A stretch of DNA of 64,000 bases from Xiphophorus maculatus (Eukaryota > Chordata > Actinopteri > Cyprinodontiformes > Poeciliidae). Below are positions 25,816 through 39,100 of the stretch, one piece after another (position 1 is the stretch's first letter; each line of letters begins with the position of its first letter). Position numbers and translations under genes: made by a program. The stretch is taken from the NCBI RefSeq assembly GCF_002775205.1, contig NC_036455.1, positions 4,130,501 to 4,194,500 on the forward strand, given 5' to 3'. The notes below the pieces were generated by a model, which made no database searches, was not told the DNA's origin, and saw only the letters and a program-made list of their open reading frames with translations.

Positions 25816-28800
25816 ACTGGTCTGATTTCACTGTTTATGAACTCATGTACTCTAGAATTGCTGTAACAAATATTGCTGATGAAATCTAACAAATTACAAG
25901 GACATAAGGGGCTTCTAGTTTTAAAATGCTTCCAAAGAAGCATTTATTGGTTCTCACAGCACCAACAGTTAAAATCTACACCCAAAACACACCCTATGAG
26001 TAACGTAGAACAGATGCCATTTCTAATCATCTTTTTACTTCGAGAGTGCCCCTCATTCAGTCTAGGTGGCTTTTTATGGTGTGCTCTGTTCACAGCTTAG
26101 AATAATGTGTGACCCACTTGCACAGCAGTGGCTCTTCCACATAAGAAATCCAACGTCAGGCTACAGCTCCTTTGCCATTTTCCACCTGCGATATACAAAT
26201 CCCAAGACGCCCAGAGCCAACTGTCTCCAGTACTGTCACATCTTGACACACGTTACAAAAAAAACAATAAAAAAATGCATAATCACAAGCTCTAATACTT
26301 GACGAACTGCGTTAGCCCAGCAACAAACAGCAGAATGCTTGTTAATTGCACTCCACAGAGGGCAGCCCAATTCAATGAAATTGTCTACGGCTCCCTGCAG
26401 GCACTGAGTGATTTAGGCAGATTCGCCCCCAAGCAGGTGCTTTCTCTTTGTGAAGTCATTTGGAGGCAATTCAGAACTGTGACCTCAGCACATTGGGTCC
26501 TCTGGGACTAGACAGACGATCCGGCAGCCTTTCCCAGCCTCTCTCCACTCACAGCCGCAACTGAGAGCGAGCGATTAGGCATCGATGTACCAGCAGTTTT
26601 CCTGCGCCCTACATTAGAGCAGGGCAGTAAAAAAGCCACTTTACTGGAGCCTCGGGAAAGTCAAATAAGACAACCCATCAGTTAAGCATCAACGTTGGCA
26701 AGACAAGGGAAAAGAAAAAAAAAAAGGAATCAGTCGTACGTCTAGCCTTTAACAATGTTTGCTTTGGATTATGACTCAAAAAAACAGAAGTTGATATGCT
26801 TTCAGTTGAACCACAAAGCAAATGAAGCGTAACTTTTGGATTCCATGAAGCCTGAAGATTTTCTGCTGCTTTCTTTTTGGTGTTTACTCCAATTTTCGCT
26901 TTTTGCTTCAAAACTTCACACCCCCTCTAGTTACACATACCACAGTCAACTCACACCTCCCTATTTCTTTAATACTCAATCAATCTGTTCACCCTTGTGG
27001 TGCGTTCTTTTTTAATGCCCCCTTTGTGCGATTTCGCAAACTTGGAAAACACTAGTCACAGCACACAAACTATACATGGTTTTGAAACTTTAATGAAAAA
27101 CACATTCCCTCCCAATCACCCACTCGACTGACGCTGTTGCTTGCAACCTCCTTAAACACGGAGACAAATACGTTTTACATTCTTGCACACTAAAACATTT
27201 GCACTGATGAGAGACCTGCATCCAACGTCTGACTGAACTTCTTTCACTTTTTTTGGTGCCCCCACAAAGTAATGCATAATTATGAACTGATAATAATAAA
27301 TAGATATGATTTTTTTTTCTTTTTACAAATAAAAATCTGAAAAGTGTGGTGTGCATTTGCATTCAGTGGCCCCACGTCCATCAGCCCGTATTTTGCTTCA
27401 GCCATCTTCCACCAAACTTTGACCACTCTTACTAAAGCTGCTGAAGAAAATTCCCACAGAAAGATATTGAAGCTACCAACTTTTACGGTGAAGATGAGGT
27501 GTTCAGACTTTTGTACGATATTAGTTTTTTGCTACGCACTTAATGGATCTTTGAATTGGATGTTGTACTATTTTAAGCTAGCTTGAATAAAATATAACAG
27601 AGTAGAATGGAATAGTTTATTGTCATTTTATAACGGCAAGTCTTGATGCAAATACAACAAAATTACGAAGACTACATCCAAATGTGGTCCTAATATTAGG
27701 TAACTGGTATACAGTAAAGCCTCAAAGGGGGCAATAGTGTGCTGGTTTGTCAAAAACTACTCAGTTACTTGTACAAGTTACTTTTCACCAGGAAATCAAA
27801 ACAGTTCTTGTATGTTTGCTATCCCTGAGAAATTAATAATAATGATATGTTTTTAAAAACCAGCAGGTCTGACCTAGTTGTATTTCTTAAAAACAAACAT
27901 TACTGTTTGTCATTTTCTGTTTGTGATCTGGCACACTGTTTACATTATGTGCTTTGTGTTTGCTGTCACCCTTCGAATGACATAATTAAACAATAGAGAC
28001 AATAGACTGGATATATAAATTAGGCCTTATTAACTTTCTTCAGTAATTACTTTCTTCTTGCCTCTCTTCCCTAAATTCTAACTTTGGATGATAAACTTTC
28101 TTCCTGTTGACAAACTCTACTGCCTGAGCTGTGGAGCTCCTCCAGAGTCACCATGAGCCTCTTGGCTGCTTCTCTGGATAAAACGTCTCTCCGTGTCAGT
28201 TTAGGTGGACGGCCATGTCTTGGTAGGTTTACAAAACTAAGTTTCTGTCACAGAGAATGAGAAGCGTGATCCATGAGATGGTCAAATGGGATAGTTTTAT
28301 AACTTTCAACGGCAATTTAAAAACATTTGTTTTTCCAGGATTTGCTCAGGGGCTTTAGAATGAAGCAGGCTGGACAGAAATTAACACCACACCTTCCAGA
28401 TTTTTGCTGGTTTAAAAAATAAACATAGAAATAAAAACCATAGTTTATCTCATTAAGTACACTACAGTTGTGGTTGTAACAGGAAAAAAAGTGGAAAAGT
28501 TCAAAGGGTAAGAATACTTAAGGGCACTGTATGTAAAAAGGCAACTTTAGGGCCTAACTCAAAAATCAAGCGCCCAAATGCAAGAGAGCCAGATCATTTC
28601 TCTCACCTTTCAACGGCTAAGACAAGTCAGTCATTGGTACTTTTGGTGTTAGTAATGCCACCAGAATGATCCTTTGTCTAATCTCAGATCAGTAATCTCC
28701 AACCCCTAAAGTCTGTCATTTTCAAGTTGAGCATGAAGGTACTTTAGCTTTTGCGCAAGACTACAAAACAGTCATTTCATTATCGGTTACTCTAGAGATC

Positions 28801-30479
28801 TGTGCAACGACAACACCGCTACTTTTAGGATATCAGTCAGCTTGTCAACTGTTTGCTTCGTTCTTTTACAGCCGAGACTTAAAAGTGCAAAAAAACGGTA
28901 TGTAAAGTGAGAACAAACAATCTGAATAACAGGGGAGTCATAATAAATATCAGACCAACAACCGAATAAAACGACAGAGCATGGAGGAACGTAGTAAACA
29001 ACTTCCCGCGCCCCCTCCCATTTCTTTCCTCTCACCCTCCCCGCCTTTCACTCTCTCCTCGCTTTTGCACACGTTGTTCATAACTGCTGATTTCCCTGTG
29101 GCCAGAGCAATAGTATCCAACCCACCCACTCACCAACCTCCACCCTCCACCACATCATTCACATGAGGGGCTGGCGTCTGCCCTGTCATTTCCACCAGGG
29201 CTTTTTACTCCATCGGTATTTGCACAGACTGAGCCGCTCAGAGGGAGGAACCAGCCAAATTCCTTTAGTACTACCTTCACTGTGCATCGCCTAACAATGG
29301 AGCAGGGCTATATAACCAGAACGGAGCGTGACCCTTACGAGAACAGAAGCAGCTGTGATGTTTTAAACCCGAAGCTGCATTGTAGTAGGGTTTAAATAAA
29401 AGGCATTGGAGATGACAGGTGTCAGTCAGAGCTGAAACATGCAGGCATGCTCTGCACCAATGCTTTGCTGTGTGAAACGAGGGGCATATTTTATGTGTAT
29501 TCTGATTTATTAAGTACATTATGTAAAAAAACAAATAGCAAATAACATAATCTGCATTCAGTTTACTGTACAATCAACACAGACCCTCCTGGAATTAGCT
29601 CTTCAGCAGCTACTGGCCGTTCAGTCATGCTAATATTTCTGAGGAAATCCATGTCCAGACAAATGAGATGTTGATTGAATTAAGATGAGAAATGACTTAG
29701 AATAGATTTAATCGTGCTTAGAAATTAACATGATGCAAACTGTGCCTCGGCTACACACACAAAACAAGAGCAGGCAGCATTATTTTTCAACTGATCGCAT
29801 CTTTGAAAACACTCACCTCTGAAAAATTGTCGAGAAACAGCGTTCACATCATTTGGCTCTGTGTCCTGTCCTCATGTACGCATCAACGTGGTGGCCACAT
29901 TTTATTATTGTTATTATGATGATTTAGCTTCCAACTGCTGGAAATAGTGGAACCAAAAACACAATCAGATCTGGAAATTGAGATTGCTGCGTACATATAC
30001 AAATCTAAGCAAAGCGCCTGCAGCTATGAAAGATTTTAAAAATAAAAAGGCACAAAGAAATCCCCGTGGATACACAAAAGTTCGCGATTTTGTGCCAAGA
30101 GCGGTTCAAAACATAAAAGTTACGAAGGTGGATTTTGAGTGCCAACATGTAAAGCATCCTCTCAAAAACGAGTTTAAATACTTCCAATTATAGCTGGCAG
30201 AACATTAAAAACACACGGGGGTGAATTGGTCAATTTGAGATTAATGTAACTCCTACATTAATAAATGTGTTCGTTTATTGTGGAGCAAACTGCCAGCTAA
30301 CGCTCGTCCAATAATAGACAGTCCTTATGTATCAATGCCACTGGCAGTTGCTAACTAGCTATCAATCAGAAGCCAGTTTAATAGCGATTTTAGCTAATTT
30401 CACCCAGCAACAACAGCAACCTACGCTCTATTTAGGCTAGAAACGAGCAGCAAACGCCTACAGCTTTAAGACAATTTGC

Positions 30480-31150
30480 GGTGACCGAAACTAAATGTCA
30501 CAACTCGGGGATAAGTGATGTCCATAATCTTGCATCTCCGTCACATTCTCGTAGTCACTCGTGTTACTACATCTCAGCTACGGCGGCTAACGTTGCAGTA
30601 GCTACACTGGAGCTACAACCACGGGGGGAAAATGTCCAAATTCGGTTTCAAATACGCACTTATAATTACTTCGACTCCGAATAGCAATTTTAAAAATTGT
30701 AGGTTATATTCCAGTGGTGAAAAAAAACCCAGCAGATGCAGAGCCGTGTAAGGTTATTAAAAAAAAAAACTGTCAACAAAATGGCGGCTGCGTTGAATCA
30801 ACAGAAACCCGAAATGGGTCTCCCTGTAATTTCTCCCTCCGTAGCGGGTAAAACCGTTTTCCCTTACAGCGACTGGTGACGGTAATATCTCCAGAGGTGC
30901 TCTGAGATCCACAACGACTCTCCGTTAGCTGGGCCTGGATGTGTCAGCGCGGGCCTCTCTCGTTAATCGGGCCTCCATGTCTGCTCAGCTCCGTATCGCT
31001 ACTGTGTGTGTACAACACGGGCATTCTGAGTCCCACACGGGAGGGAGGGAGGGAGGAGGAGAGGAGAGGAGTGGAAATGTCTGTTGTGAGCGGTTCCTGC
31101 GGTCCTTGGTCATTGAAAAAAATATATATTTGTACCGTTTTTATGCAGCC
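30480..31150 (-). promoter_or_regulatory. Likely ash1l promoter and non-coding first exon (CpG-richer block)
   Basis: This block is clearly richer in CpG than the DNA on either side and sits upstream of ash1l and downstream of the rnf115 polyadenylation signal. AAAATGGCGGC at 30778-30788 matches the core-promoter YY1 motif. A minus-strand donor-like GCT|GTAAGG follows 30868 and could end a first exon. The transcription start cannot be placed from sequence, and the YY1-like motif points to the plus strand, so a divergent transcript is possible. Confidence 0.4.
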
Positions 31151-33128
31151 GTGAAGAGTTGTTTTGTGGGTTAGTTCAGGGTGTGTTCGCTGGTATGCAG
31201 CAGTCAAGTGTCAGACTTTCGGAACCGCCTAGGTTAGCCACCACAGAGGGTCAACATAACGTTACAGTATATTAACAGCACAGACATAGGACGTGAACGC
31301 AGCACAAAAGCCTTTAAATAAACGGATTGTACACTGTAAAAACGAATAGATTGGTCTAACATAAAAAGTGATGGGGCTTATTTTATTTGTCCCCAGAAGC
31401 TGGAGTTTTTGAGCTCAAATTCAGAAAAATAAACGGTGACAGTGCCTCATTAGGAATTCAAAACTTCTCAACTAAAAGGTGGTAACATATGCAAAAGGGC
31501 CTCTAAAAAAACGTATTCTGACTATTTTTGATTCTCTTCTCAGATTTCCTCTTTAATATTCAAATTCTAACTTTAAAAAAAGTCAGAATTCTGATATTTT
31601 GAGATTAAAATAAGAATTCAGAGAAAACAGAATTCTGCGATAATACAATAATATTATATAATGTGTATTAACTGCAAAGGGAAACAAAAAAATGTCACTT
31701 TCTCATACATCTATGTAATTAATAACAAATTAATTAATTCTATTATGAATGTATACTCACTGTGTAGCAAGTGCTACTTGTTCCAACACCATTGGACAAT
31801 TTCCATTTTAACATTAATCAAAAATAGATTATCACAGTGAGGAAAAGTGTTTTTAAAAAGTTTTGGTGCATTTTGTAATGCGTTGGTGGCAAACACAGTT
31901 AATCCTACCACATGTGAGCAGGCTGAAGCAAATACTTTGGTTGCACAAGTTGAAATATGGACTAATAGAATATAATATAAAAATATGGGGTGTTAGAATG
32001 CAAGAAAACAGCCCGATTTTCTAATTATTTTTGTTGTTAACGTGAAATCGAGCTATTTTTGGCAACAAACAAGAAAATTGCTTGCATTTCAGGGTGTTTT
32101 TACAACAGCCCTTTTTAGTTTGCTTTAATGGAACCCAGGTCTCAGTTCGGTTGAAGTAACTCTGGTGCGGTTTGAATGCGTATGTGGATGCAAGCGGGCC
32201 AGAGATTGCTCTAAAAGCAGGAAGTGGACTATAGCGCAGGGCATTCTGGGTAAAGAACCAAAATAAATGTTTTTTTTGCCAGAGATAAAAGAGAAATCCT
32301 ACAAAAAGCTAAAATATGGCGCTACTACAAAAAAAAAAAGACAATTTTATGCATTTATTACTGGAAGTAAATTCTTGCAAAACATCATTCTGTTTGTAAA
32401 GCATCTATATAATAATATGACTTTCTTGTATTTAATTAAATTACAAAAACATGTTTATGTTTGGATGATTTTTTTTATCTTTTGTATACTGCAAACTGTT
32501 ACATAAGATTATATTAGGGTTATTTATATTCTTTCATTCATCATGCATTTGCCATAAAATGTTAAACAGTTTCTATTGGCCAGTATGAAATTATTATAAT
32601 TATTTTTGTACCAAATCAGCCCCAAAATACAGAAGGATTCAGTTATATGTTCAGCCAGTGGCACATCCTCACTGACCACTGAACAGACTGGAACACCTGC
32701 TTGTGTTTATCACATTATAAAACACAAGTATGTACAAAGAGCGGAGGTCACAGGGTTAAGCTTTAATAGCTGCTTTAACTTGGTTAAAGGTCAACAAAAT
32801 CCTGAAACTGTCTTACCAAGACAATATTGTAAAAGTGTTTCCCCATAACTCTGTAAGAGCCCATCATTTTGACAGCCACTAGCAGCGCAGTGGTTATTAG
32901 TTCGTCACATCAAAGTCAGTCATTCAGAAAACTGCCTCAGCGATAGCAGCGCAGTGAGAAGAGCACACCCGCTCAGGATGTTGTCAAGCAAACTCCTGGG
33001 TGCTTCTTGGGAGCTGTGGCATAAAATAGCATTTTCCTTAGAGTAGAAAACATGAAGGTCCTTCACGGAGATGCATGAATGACGTGAAGGCTTAAGCTGC
33101 AGTCAGAGCTGTGGTGCATGTAATGTCT
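31150..33128. other. Intergenic DNA between ash1l promoter and rnf115 3' end
   Basis: No gene is seen. A GAATTCTGA-rich repetitive patch lies near 31515-31640. A transposon-like piece at about 32090-32260 contains TCTCAGTTCGGTTGAAG and ACTCTGGTGCGGTTTG and resembles the inverted-repeat elements in ash1l intron 1. The remainder is AT-rich. Confidence 0.5.
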
Positions 33129-33134
33129 TTTATT
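33129..33134 (-). terminator. Polyadenylation signal for rnf115
   Basis: AATAAA on the minus strand, 35 nt downstream of the TGA stop at 33171-33169, in TTTAAATAAAAGACATTAC. It would give a very short 3' UTR; longer forms are possible. Confidence 0.5.
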
Positions 33135-33168
33135 TAAAAGCGGCTGATCCAACACGAAGAGTCGTTGC

Positions 33169-36100
33169 TCAAATCGCCTCCCTCTCTTGTTGCTCTTGCC
33201 TGTCAGAGAGCTCGTCTTGGGGCTGCGACGTGGGCGGGAGGTTGTTGTCGACGCCATCGAGACTTTTGCGGCACACTGGGCAGGTGTCATGCTAGAAGAG
33301 GAGAGAAAACCTTTTGATCACTGCACATGAATTTGTGATGAGGCACAAGTGGAAAATTTCTGCATCCAGATTAGTGTTTCATCAAGAAATCCTGTTGATA
33401 GTTTGCAAGCATGCCAGTTTTTATCCTTACCAGTTCCAACCAAGGTACTATGCAGCCACTGTGGAAGTAATGGAGGCAGGGAAGCTTCCTGACAGATTCG
33501 GCAAGCGAATACTCCTCCCTACAAACTGGACATTCTAGTCGACAGTCTGAAAAAAAGAGAAAAATATTAGTACAGGCATGTTTGTTACCCTAAGCCCTTT
33601 AAAGGGAACCTACTATGCAAAATTTACATTTTGCATGTTTTTTGTACTTCCATTTGAGTCTCAACTGCTTCTAAAAGCAGTTGAGACTAAAACTGCTTTT
33701 TTAGTCTTTTAGTCTAAAAGCTTTTAGTAAAAAGCTTTTAGAAGCTTTTACAGCAGCTTCTAAAAGCTGCTGTAAAAAAAAAACAAAAAAAAAAAACGTC
33801 CAGCCATTTTGTGGCAATAAGTTAATGCTTATTTTTAAAAAGGTTTTATTGGCTCTACGGGCAGAAAAGTGGGTAATAACAGAAGGGGGAAGACATGGGG
33901 CAAGGGTCTCCAGGCCAGGAATCAAACCTGCAACAGTCGCGTTGCAGGACTAAAGCCTCCATATATGGTTTGTGCTTAACCTCTGCGCCACCACAGCACT
34001 CCTACGTTAATGTTTTTTAGTTTCTGGAAAACGAGGCATTTCAAAAACTTCCCAATTGTTGAGTCACACTGCACTGTTACCTAGCAAACCCAGGGGAACT
34101 CCAGCACATTTGGTGAGCTGGTTTTACCTCTGTATGTGTTGTACAATATTTTCACATGCGAGTGTAAATGTTGAGTTAGCGGCGTGGTCAACAGCAGCTT
34201 ATTTGAATATAAAGTGACAAGAGGTCCTAAAACAACTCATTCTGAAAGGAGCTCAGAAAGACAGAACTGAACAAACAGAAATCTCATCATCTAGGAATGA
34301 TTTTGTGCAAAAGATGTAACAAACATCTTGTTGCTTCCTTGAACCTATTGTTCAAGGAAGCAATAGGTCACCTTACAGAAAGGCAACATAGACTAGAAAA
34401 GTGTGATGAATGACTGAAAATGGGAAATACAGAAGGAAATTACTTCTATCATGAAACAAAGCTTTGTTTAAAAAGCCATAAGGCCAAAAGTACATCCGCA
34501 TGCAATGCTAAAATTCCCACCTATCTGTTCTTGAGAGACGCAAACTCTGGGCAACAATGAGATCATCTCCTCTTTAGCCGGCGGTGGACCCGTGCTCTCC
34601 AGCTGCTCTAATAACTGGATGAGAGGAAGTACATCATATGATACAATAAATAATATCTAAACTACTTTGGTGCTTCACATAAGGAGTTGTGTGTGTCTAG
34701 ATTTGCATATCGCGGCACTTCAGTGGTCAGTAACTTTACTGTTACTGACCTCTGTGACGACCGAGTCGAGGCCTCCCTGTCCCCACACATAATCTCCCGG
34801 GTTTGAGTACAGCTGCATCATGCTTGATCTAAGAGGCAAAGCAAGAGAGTGGACGTGTTTCACACGACGTCAGAGTGAAATCAAAAGCAACTGATGTGAA
34901 TCAAAACTAGTAATGAAAAAGAAAAGCATGCTCACAGGACAGTTGGAGTAGAAGAAGAGTTTCCGCTGGTGGCTAACAGGTCAGACAAGACCTGCAGCAT
35001 GAGCCTTTTGAGTGAGAGCAAAACCAAGCAATAAAACGTCTGACTTAGAAAACTTTCACTTGATTTTAAGCTGCTTCAAATCAACATGATAAATATTATA
35101 AAATAATATAAGAAATTCTTGTAATATTTTAGTAACTTTACAATAAACATTACAAGTTCTAGAGGTTTTCTAAAACTAGTTTTCACTTATTTTCTCCTTT
35201 CAAAAATTCTTCATACTACTTTCAGTCATTCACACAGTAAGAAGTTGAATGTTTAAAGTCAAAAGTATTGACTGAAACAGAAGATGGCCGTCACAAAAGC
35301 GGAAACAGAAATAAAAATCATCTTTCTCAGTGGGGAGGCGCTAAGAAAGCCCCATATATATATGGTAAATTAAAAGTATTAACATTTGAAAATGTTCATC
35401 CAGTTTGAACTAAACAGTGCCCCCTGCAGGCACAAAAACCAAAACTTACAACTCTCCATTGTTGTGAAACTAGAAACAATATAGAACTGGTCAACTTCTC
35501 AAGTAGTAAAAAACTGGTCAAAAACTAAGGAGCATTCATTTATTGGTATATTTACTGGTGCATATTAGATGCCACCAGCAGCGGAAAACATGTGAATTGT
35601 GAGCAGATTCCTGTATTGTTGTGGTGTGGAGTGCATTGGCTCGCATCTTCATCACCACAACTTCTAATGAGGCTTTTAACACAAAGAAATAAAAACTTTT
35701 CAACACAATATTATTCTCCAGATAAGAGCCAAATCTTATCATCTGTTTTGTGGACGTTCAATACAAATATGTGTCCTATGAAACCCAAAGGAATAGTACA
35801 GGAAAGTCATGTTTTAAGAAAGGGGAACAAACATTAAAACTTCAGCTTACATTTTCAGCTAGAAGTTGTTTTAGGAAGCCACTTGCTTCTGCAAAAATAC
35901 ACTAGACAGAATGAAATTCTCATGAAAGGTTAAAAATTACAGATTTTCACTGAGCTGCCTCAGACATTTAAAACAGGGATTCATGAAAATGATGCTGGAC
36001 AGAGATTCTTGAGCACTGGAGAAGGGCATGAGAATTGGGACACATTTTTTATGCTGGTCACAAGGAACAAAAATATGTCCTTTATGATGTTTAGGTTGTT

Positions 36101-39100
36101 TTTTTGCAGGTTTTGTGTTGTGCATGCATGCAACACTGATTTCTCCTTTGGGTTTAGAAACCCTTTCACGAGTTAAGAGGTTTAACTAAAGAAACTACCT
36201 AAATATTTAACAGACCAATAGCTATTGGTCTGTTGGTTTATTTAGTTAGACCAATAGCAATAAGAATATGTCCAAAAAACTTTTAAAAACTTCAGAAAAC
36301 CTGGACAAATATTGACCCAGGAAACCAAACACAATACCTTGTATCACTGAAGTGTCTACAAACATACCCGGGTACAGCGGGAATTTGCTCAGGCCTGGAA
36401 GACTCGTCCTGCTCAGCGTTAAAAGGCAAGTCCTGTTCCTGCAACTCTGTAACGACCGGGGACGCTGGAGATACCTGCTGGTGGTCCTCTGGACGGGACT
36501 CGGAGGAGGGCGGGTGGGACAGCAGGGCGGAGCGCTCCATGAACACCAGCTGCCATATCTTGCAAAGGGAGACCAGAGAAAATTGTCACACAAAGGCTGA
36601 GGCACAAAGGAGTCATTGTTACGATGCAATTACTTTCACGTACGTCTGGCAACTGCAAGTTTGACTCTGCATTTGTTACTGACGGCGCACTATCCTGCAG
36701 GAAACTTCACAAAAAAAAACAAGAAAAAGAAAAAAATTAGGAGAGCATCTTTCTCTTAAAAGATTGCAGGAGGATTTACTTTCTGCAGTGGAAGGAATTT
36801 GGGGGATTCTGACCAAATTCAGCACCTAATTTTCCTCTTACTAAAGGCCCCAGGGTGCCCTGACTGGTGAGCTAAAAGTTCAGAAGTTGGAGCCTTAAAA
36901 GTTCCTTCTCTGTTTCAGGATAAATCAAACTATCCATTAAAAAGCATGATGTGAATGTCTTTTTCAATGATGTACTAAAATAAAGGAAGAGGAAGCTTGG
37001 ATATGTAATCTGGAAACAATAGTAGGTGCTGAATATCTTTAACTGCTCAGAGATGGAGCTACTCAATGAGCAAAATAGGATCCAGTATGATGACTATCTT
37101 TTTAATGAAAATGTCTGTTAAAAAGAAACAAAAAATAATTAATTCTAAATAATATTTTTGGGGAACCCTGCAAAATTTAATTGTTATTTGCTTTTTGCTG
37201 AAAGAGCTACATTTAATACATTTCAATTAATTCGTTAATTTATTTGAAAACTTTCACGTTATGAAAGCAAGACTAGATGGAAGTTCAAAATAAACCCTGA
37301 AACTTTAGAAAGACTACGTCTGCGCATTATGTTTTTTTGAGTGCTGGAATGATCAAACAATAATCAACTTTCATGTTAAAAACAAGAACGAAGCTTTGCT
37401 CTTGTTGCAGATTTTAATATTTCTAATATTTTACATACAGGCTCAAATGCACTCTCACTAAGAGTAACCGTTTTTGCAGTCGCCAATAAGCTCCCAGCAT
37501 ATTTCTGACTGACAAGAACTGCTTTGAAACAAAGTCCATGAATTTATAAAGCTTTTAAGTTTGGGGCCATTTCAGAAAATTAATTTTGAGCCAACTTTCA
37601 TGTAGGTTCATTGTCCTGTTGGAAAACAACATTGTGTCCAACTTTCCACAAGCAAGTAGATAGAATTAGATGAACGAGACCCACATCATAATACTGCCTC
37701 TTCTTTGCTCAACAGTTAGTACATTGTTCTAATGTTTGAAAAACTCATCTAATCTCTTCCAAAGATTTTTTTTTTGTCTTTTTTTGGCAAAACTGCTCAA
37801 TGCTTGCTTTATCTGTCAATAAGGATAAATCAAAACTTCTACATCCGGTTCTTGTTTTGGAAATAAATTGAAGCTGTTTGTTGTACAAACATTTCAGCCT
37901 GGGAAAAGTTTGGTTTAAATGCATGAATAAAATATCCAAATTACTTAAGTAAAGACTTGATGTAACCTCTGACTAGAACGATATGCAGATATAGTTTATC
38001 ATTGTTCAACTATTCAGAGAACCTTAGAAGACTGGAGGTTTTCCTGACCATAAGGCAGAAGTTTTCACATGATTTAATATCAAATATCTTCAGTAATGCA
38101 TGGCTTCACAAGACAAACTGCCAACTACATCGTCAAAACTGAGAGAAAAATGTAATACTGAGCATTTAGTTTTTACCTGGAGTCTTCTGTTACCTCCTCG
38201 ATGAAGTCGGACTCACATGTGGGGCAGACCAAATCCTGAAGGAAGACAAGTTCATCTTCAGAAATCTCCCCATCTCATTTCCATTTTCAATGCCTCTGGG
38301 TTTTTAATCATCTGCTGTATCTGCTGAGGTTTATTCCCGCAATTGTTTCTTCCTAGAAAAATGCTGGATCTGGCTGCAGGGGTTTGATCTGATTTACGCT
38401 CCGGATTATTAGCAATGTTGTAAACAAAGCAGTTGCTTGTTATTCTCATTTACCACAAGTTGCGCTCTGAGACAATACTGAATCAAATCGCTGTTAAATG
38501 TCAAATAATTTGGATTTTTTATGACCTTTAACTATCTTCAGACAACTTTATTCAGTAAATATTTGGACAAATGTGACAGCACAATCTAAGATATAAATAA
38601 ATTAAAGTAATAGCAGAGAAATTTTAAAATAACATACCAAAAGGCAAAACAACAGCAGAAAATGTCCCTAGAATTTTAAATCAACATTTTTAATATTTAA
38701 CTGCCAGACTAAACACATGAATTGAATTTCAATCCACAGTCAATGCTTCATGTCTCAGTTACATCATTTATCAGTTTTAATTGTATTTTCTTTTATATGA
38801 AAAGTTTATATTTGCAGATTTATATAGTTACACTGCAAATTCTTTTTTCAAAATCCTTTCTAGCGTTTGAAATTGATTTTTCCTGTCATATTAGAACTGA
38901 ATACACAAGGCAACCCAAATGATTTAGGACAGCAAATGAAAGACCAAAAAAGTTATGTAAGAAATTGATTAGTCTTCTCATTCCTTATGTTTTCTCTTTT
39001 TATATTTTACAAATAATTTCCAACGGCACATTAATGCCAAAAAATAAAATAGCCCAACCCTATCCTGCATCAACTCTTTAATTTTACTGCATAAATTATT

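Larger units (their letters stand above)
23784..30480 (-). other. Probable ash1l intron 1 (upstream of the start-codon exon)
   Basis: About 6.7 kb without convincing coding sequence. It holds inverted-repeat DNA transposon pieces (near 24.09-24.42 kb and 24.62-25.03 kb), an AT-rich interspersed repeat near 25.25-25.82 kb and LINE-tail-like sequence near 25.57-25.62 and 27.6 kb. The block 26330-26690 looks unique and more GC-balanced. The intron assignment assumes that the promoter is near 31 kb. Confidence 0.45.
33596..34480. mobile_element. Old interspersed element in an rnf115 intron, split by a nested SINE
   Basis: It opens TTTAAAGGGAACCTACTATG, which resembles the start of the element at 47.83 kb (TTTAAAGGTGATCTATTATG). 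Sequence after the nested SINE (from about 34013) continues a repeat-like block with GAGGCATTTCAAAAAC and GGTGAGCTGGTTTTACCTC. No coding frame is present. The family looks like a non-autonomous hAT-like fish element. The right end is uncertain. Confidence 0.45.

Noticed and set aside
29780..29860. Alternative ash1l 5' UTR exon ending at a GTGAGT donor near 29816
   Set aside because: Only one good splice signal is present and nothing supports the other edge.
34991..34991. rnf115 exon beginning at 34991 (CTGCAG acceptor)
   Set aside because: That acceptor breaks phase with the 36558-36368 exon; the acceptor before 35004 restores it and adds the conserved LMLQ.
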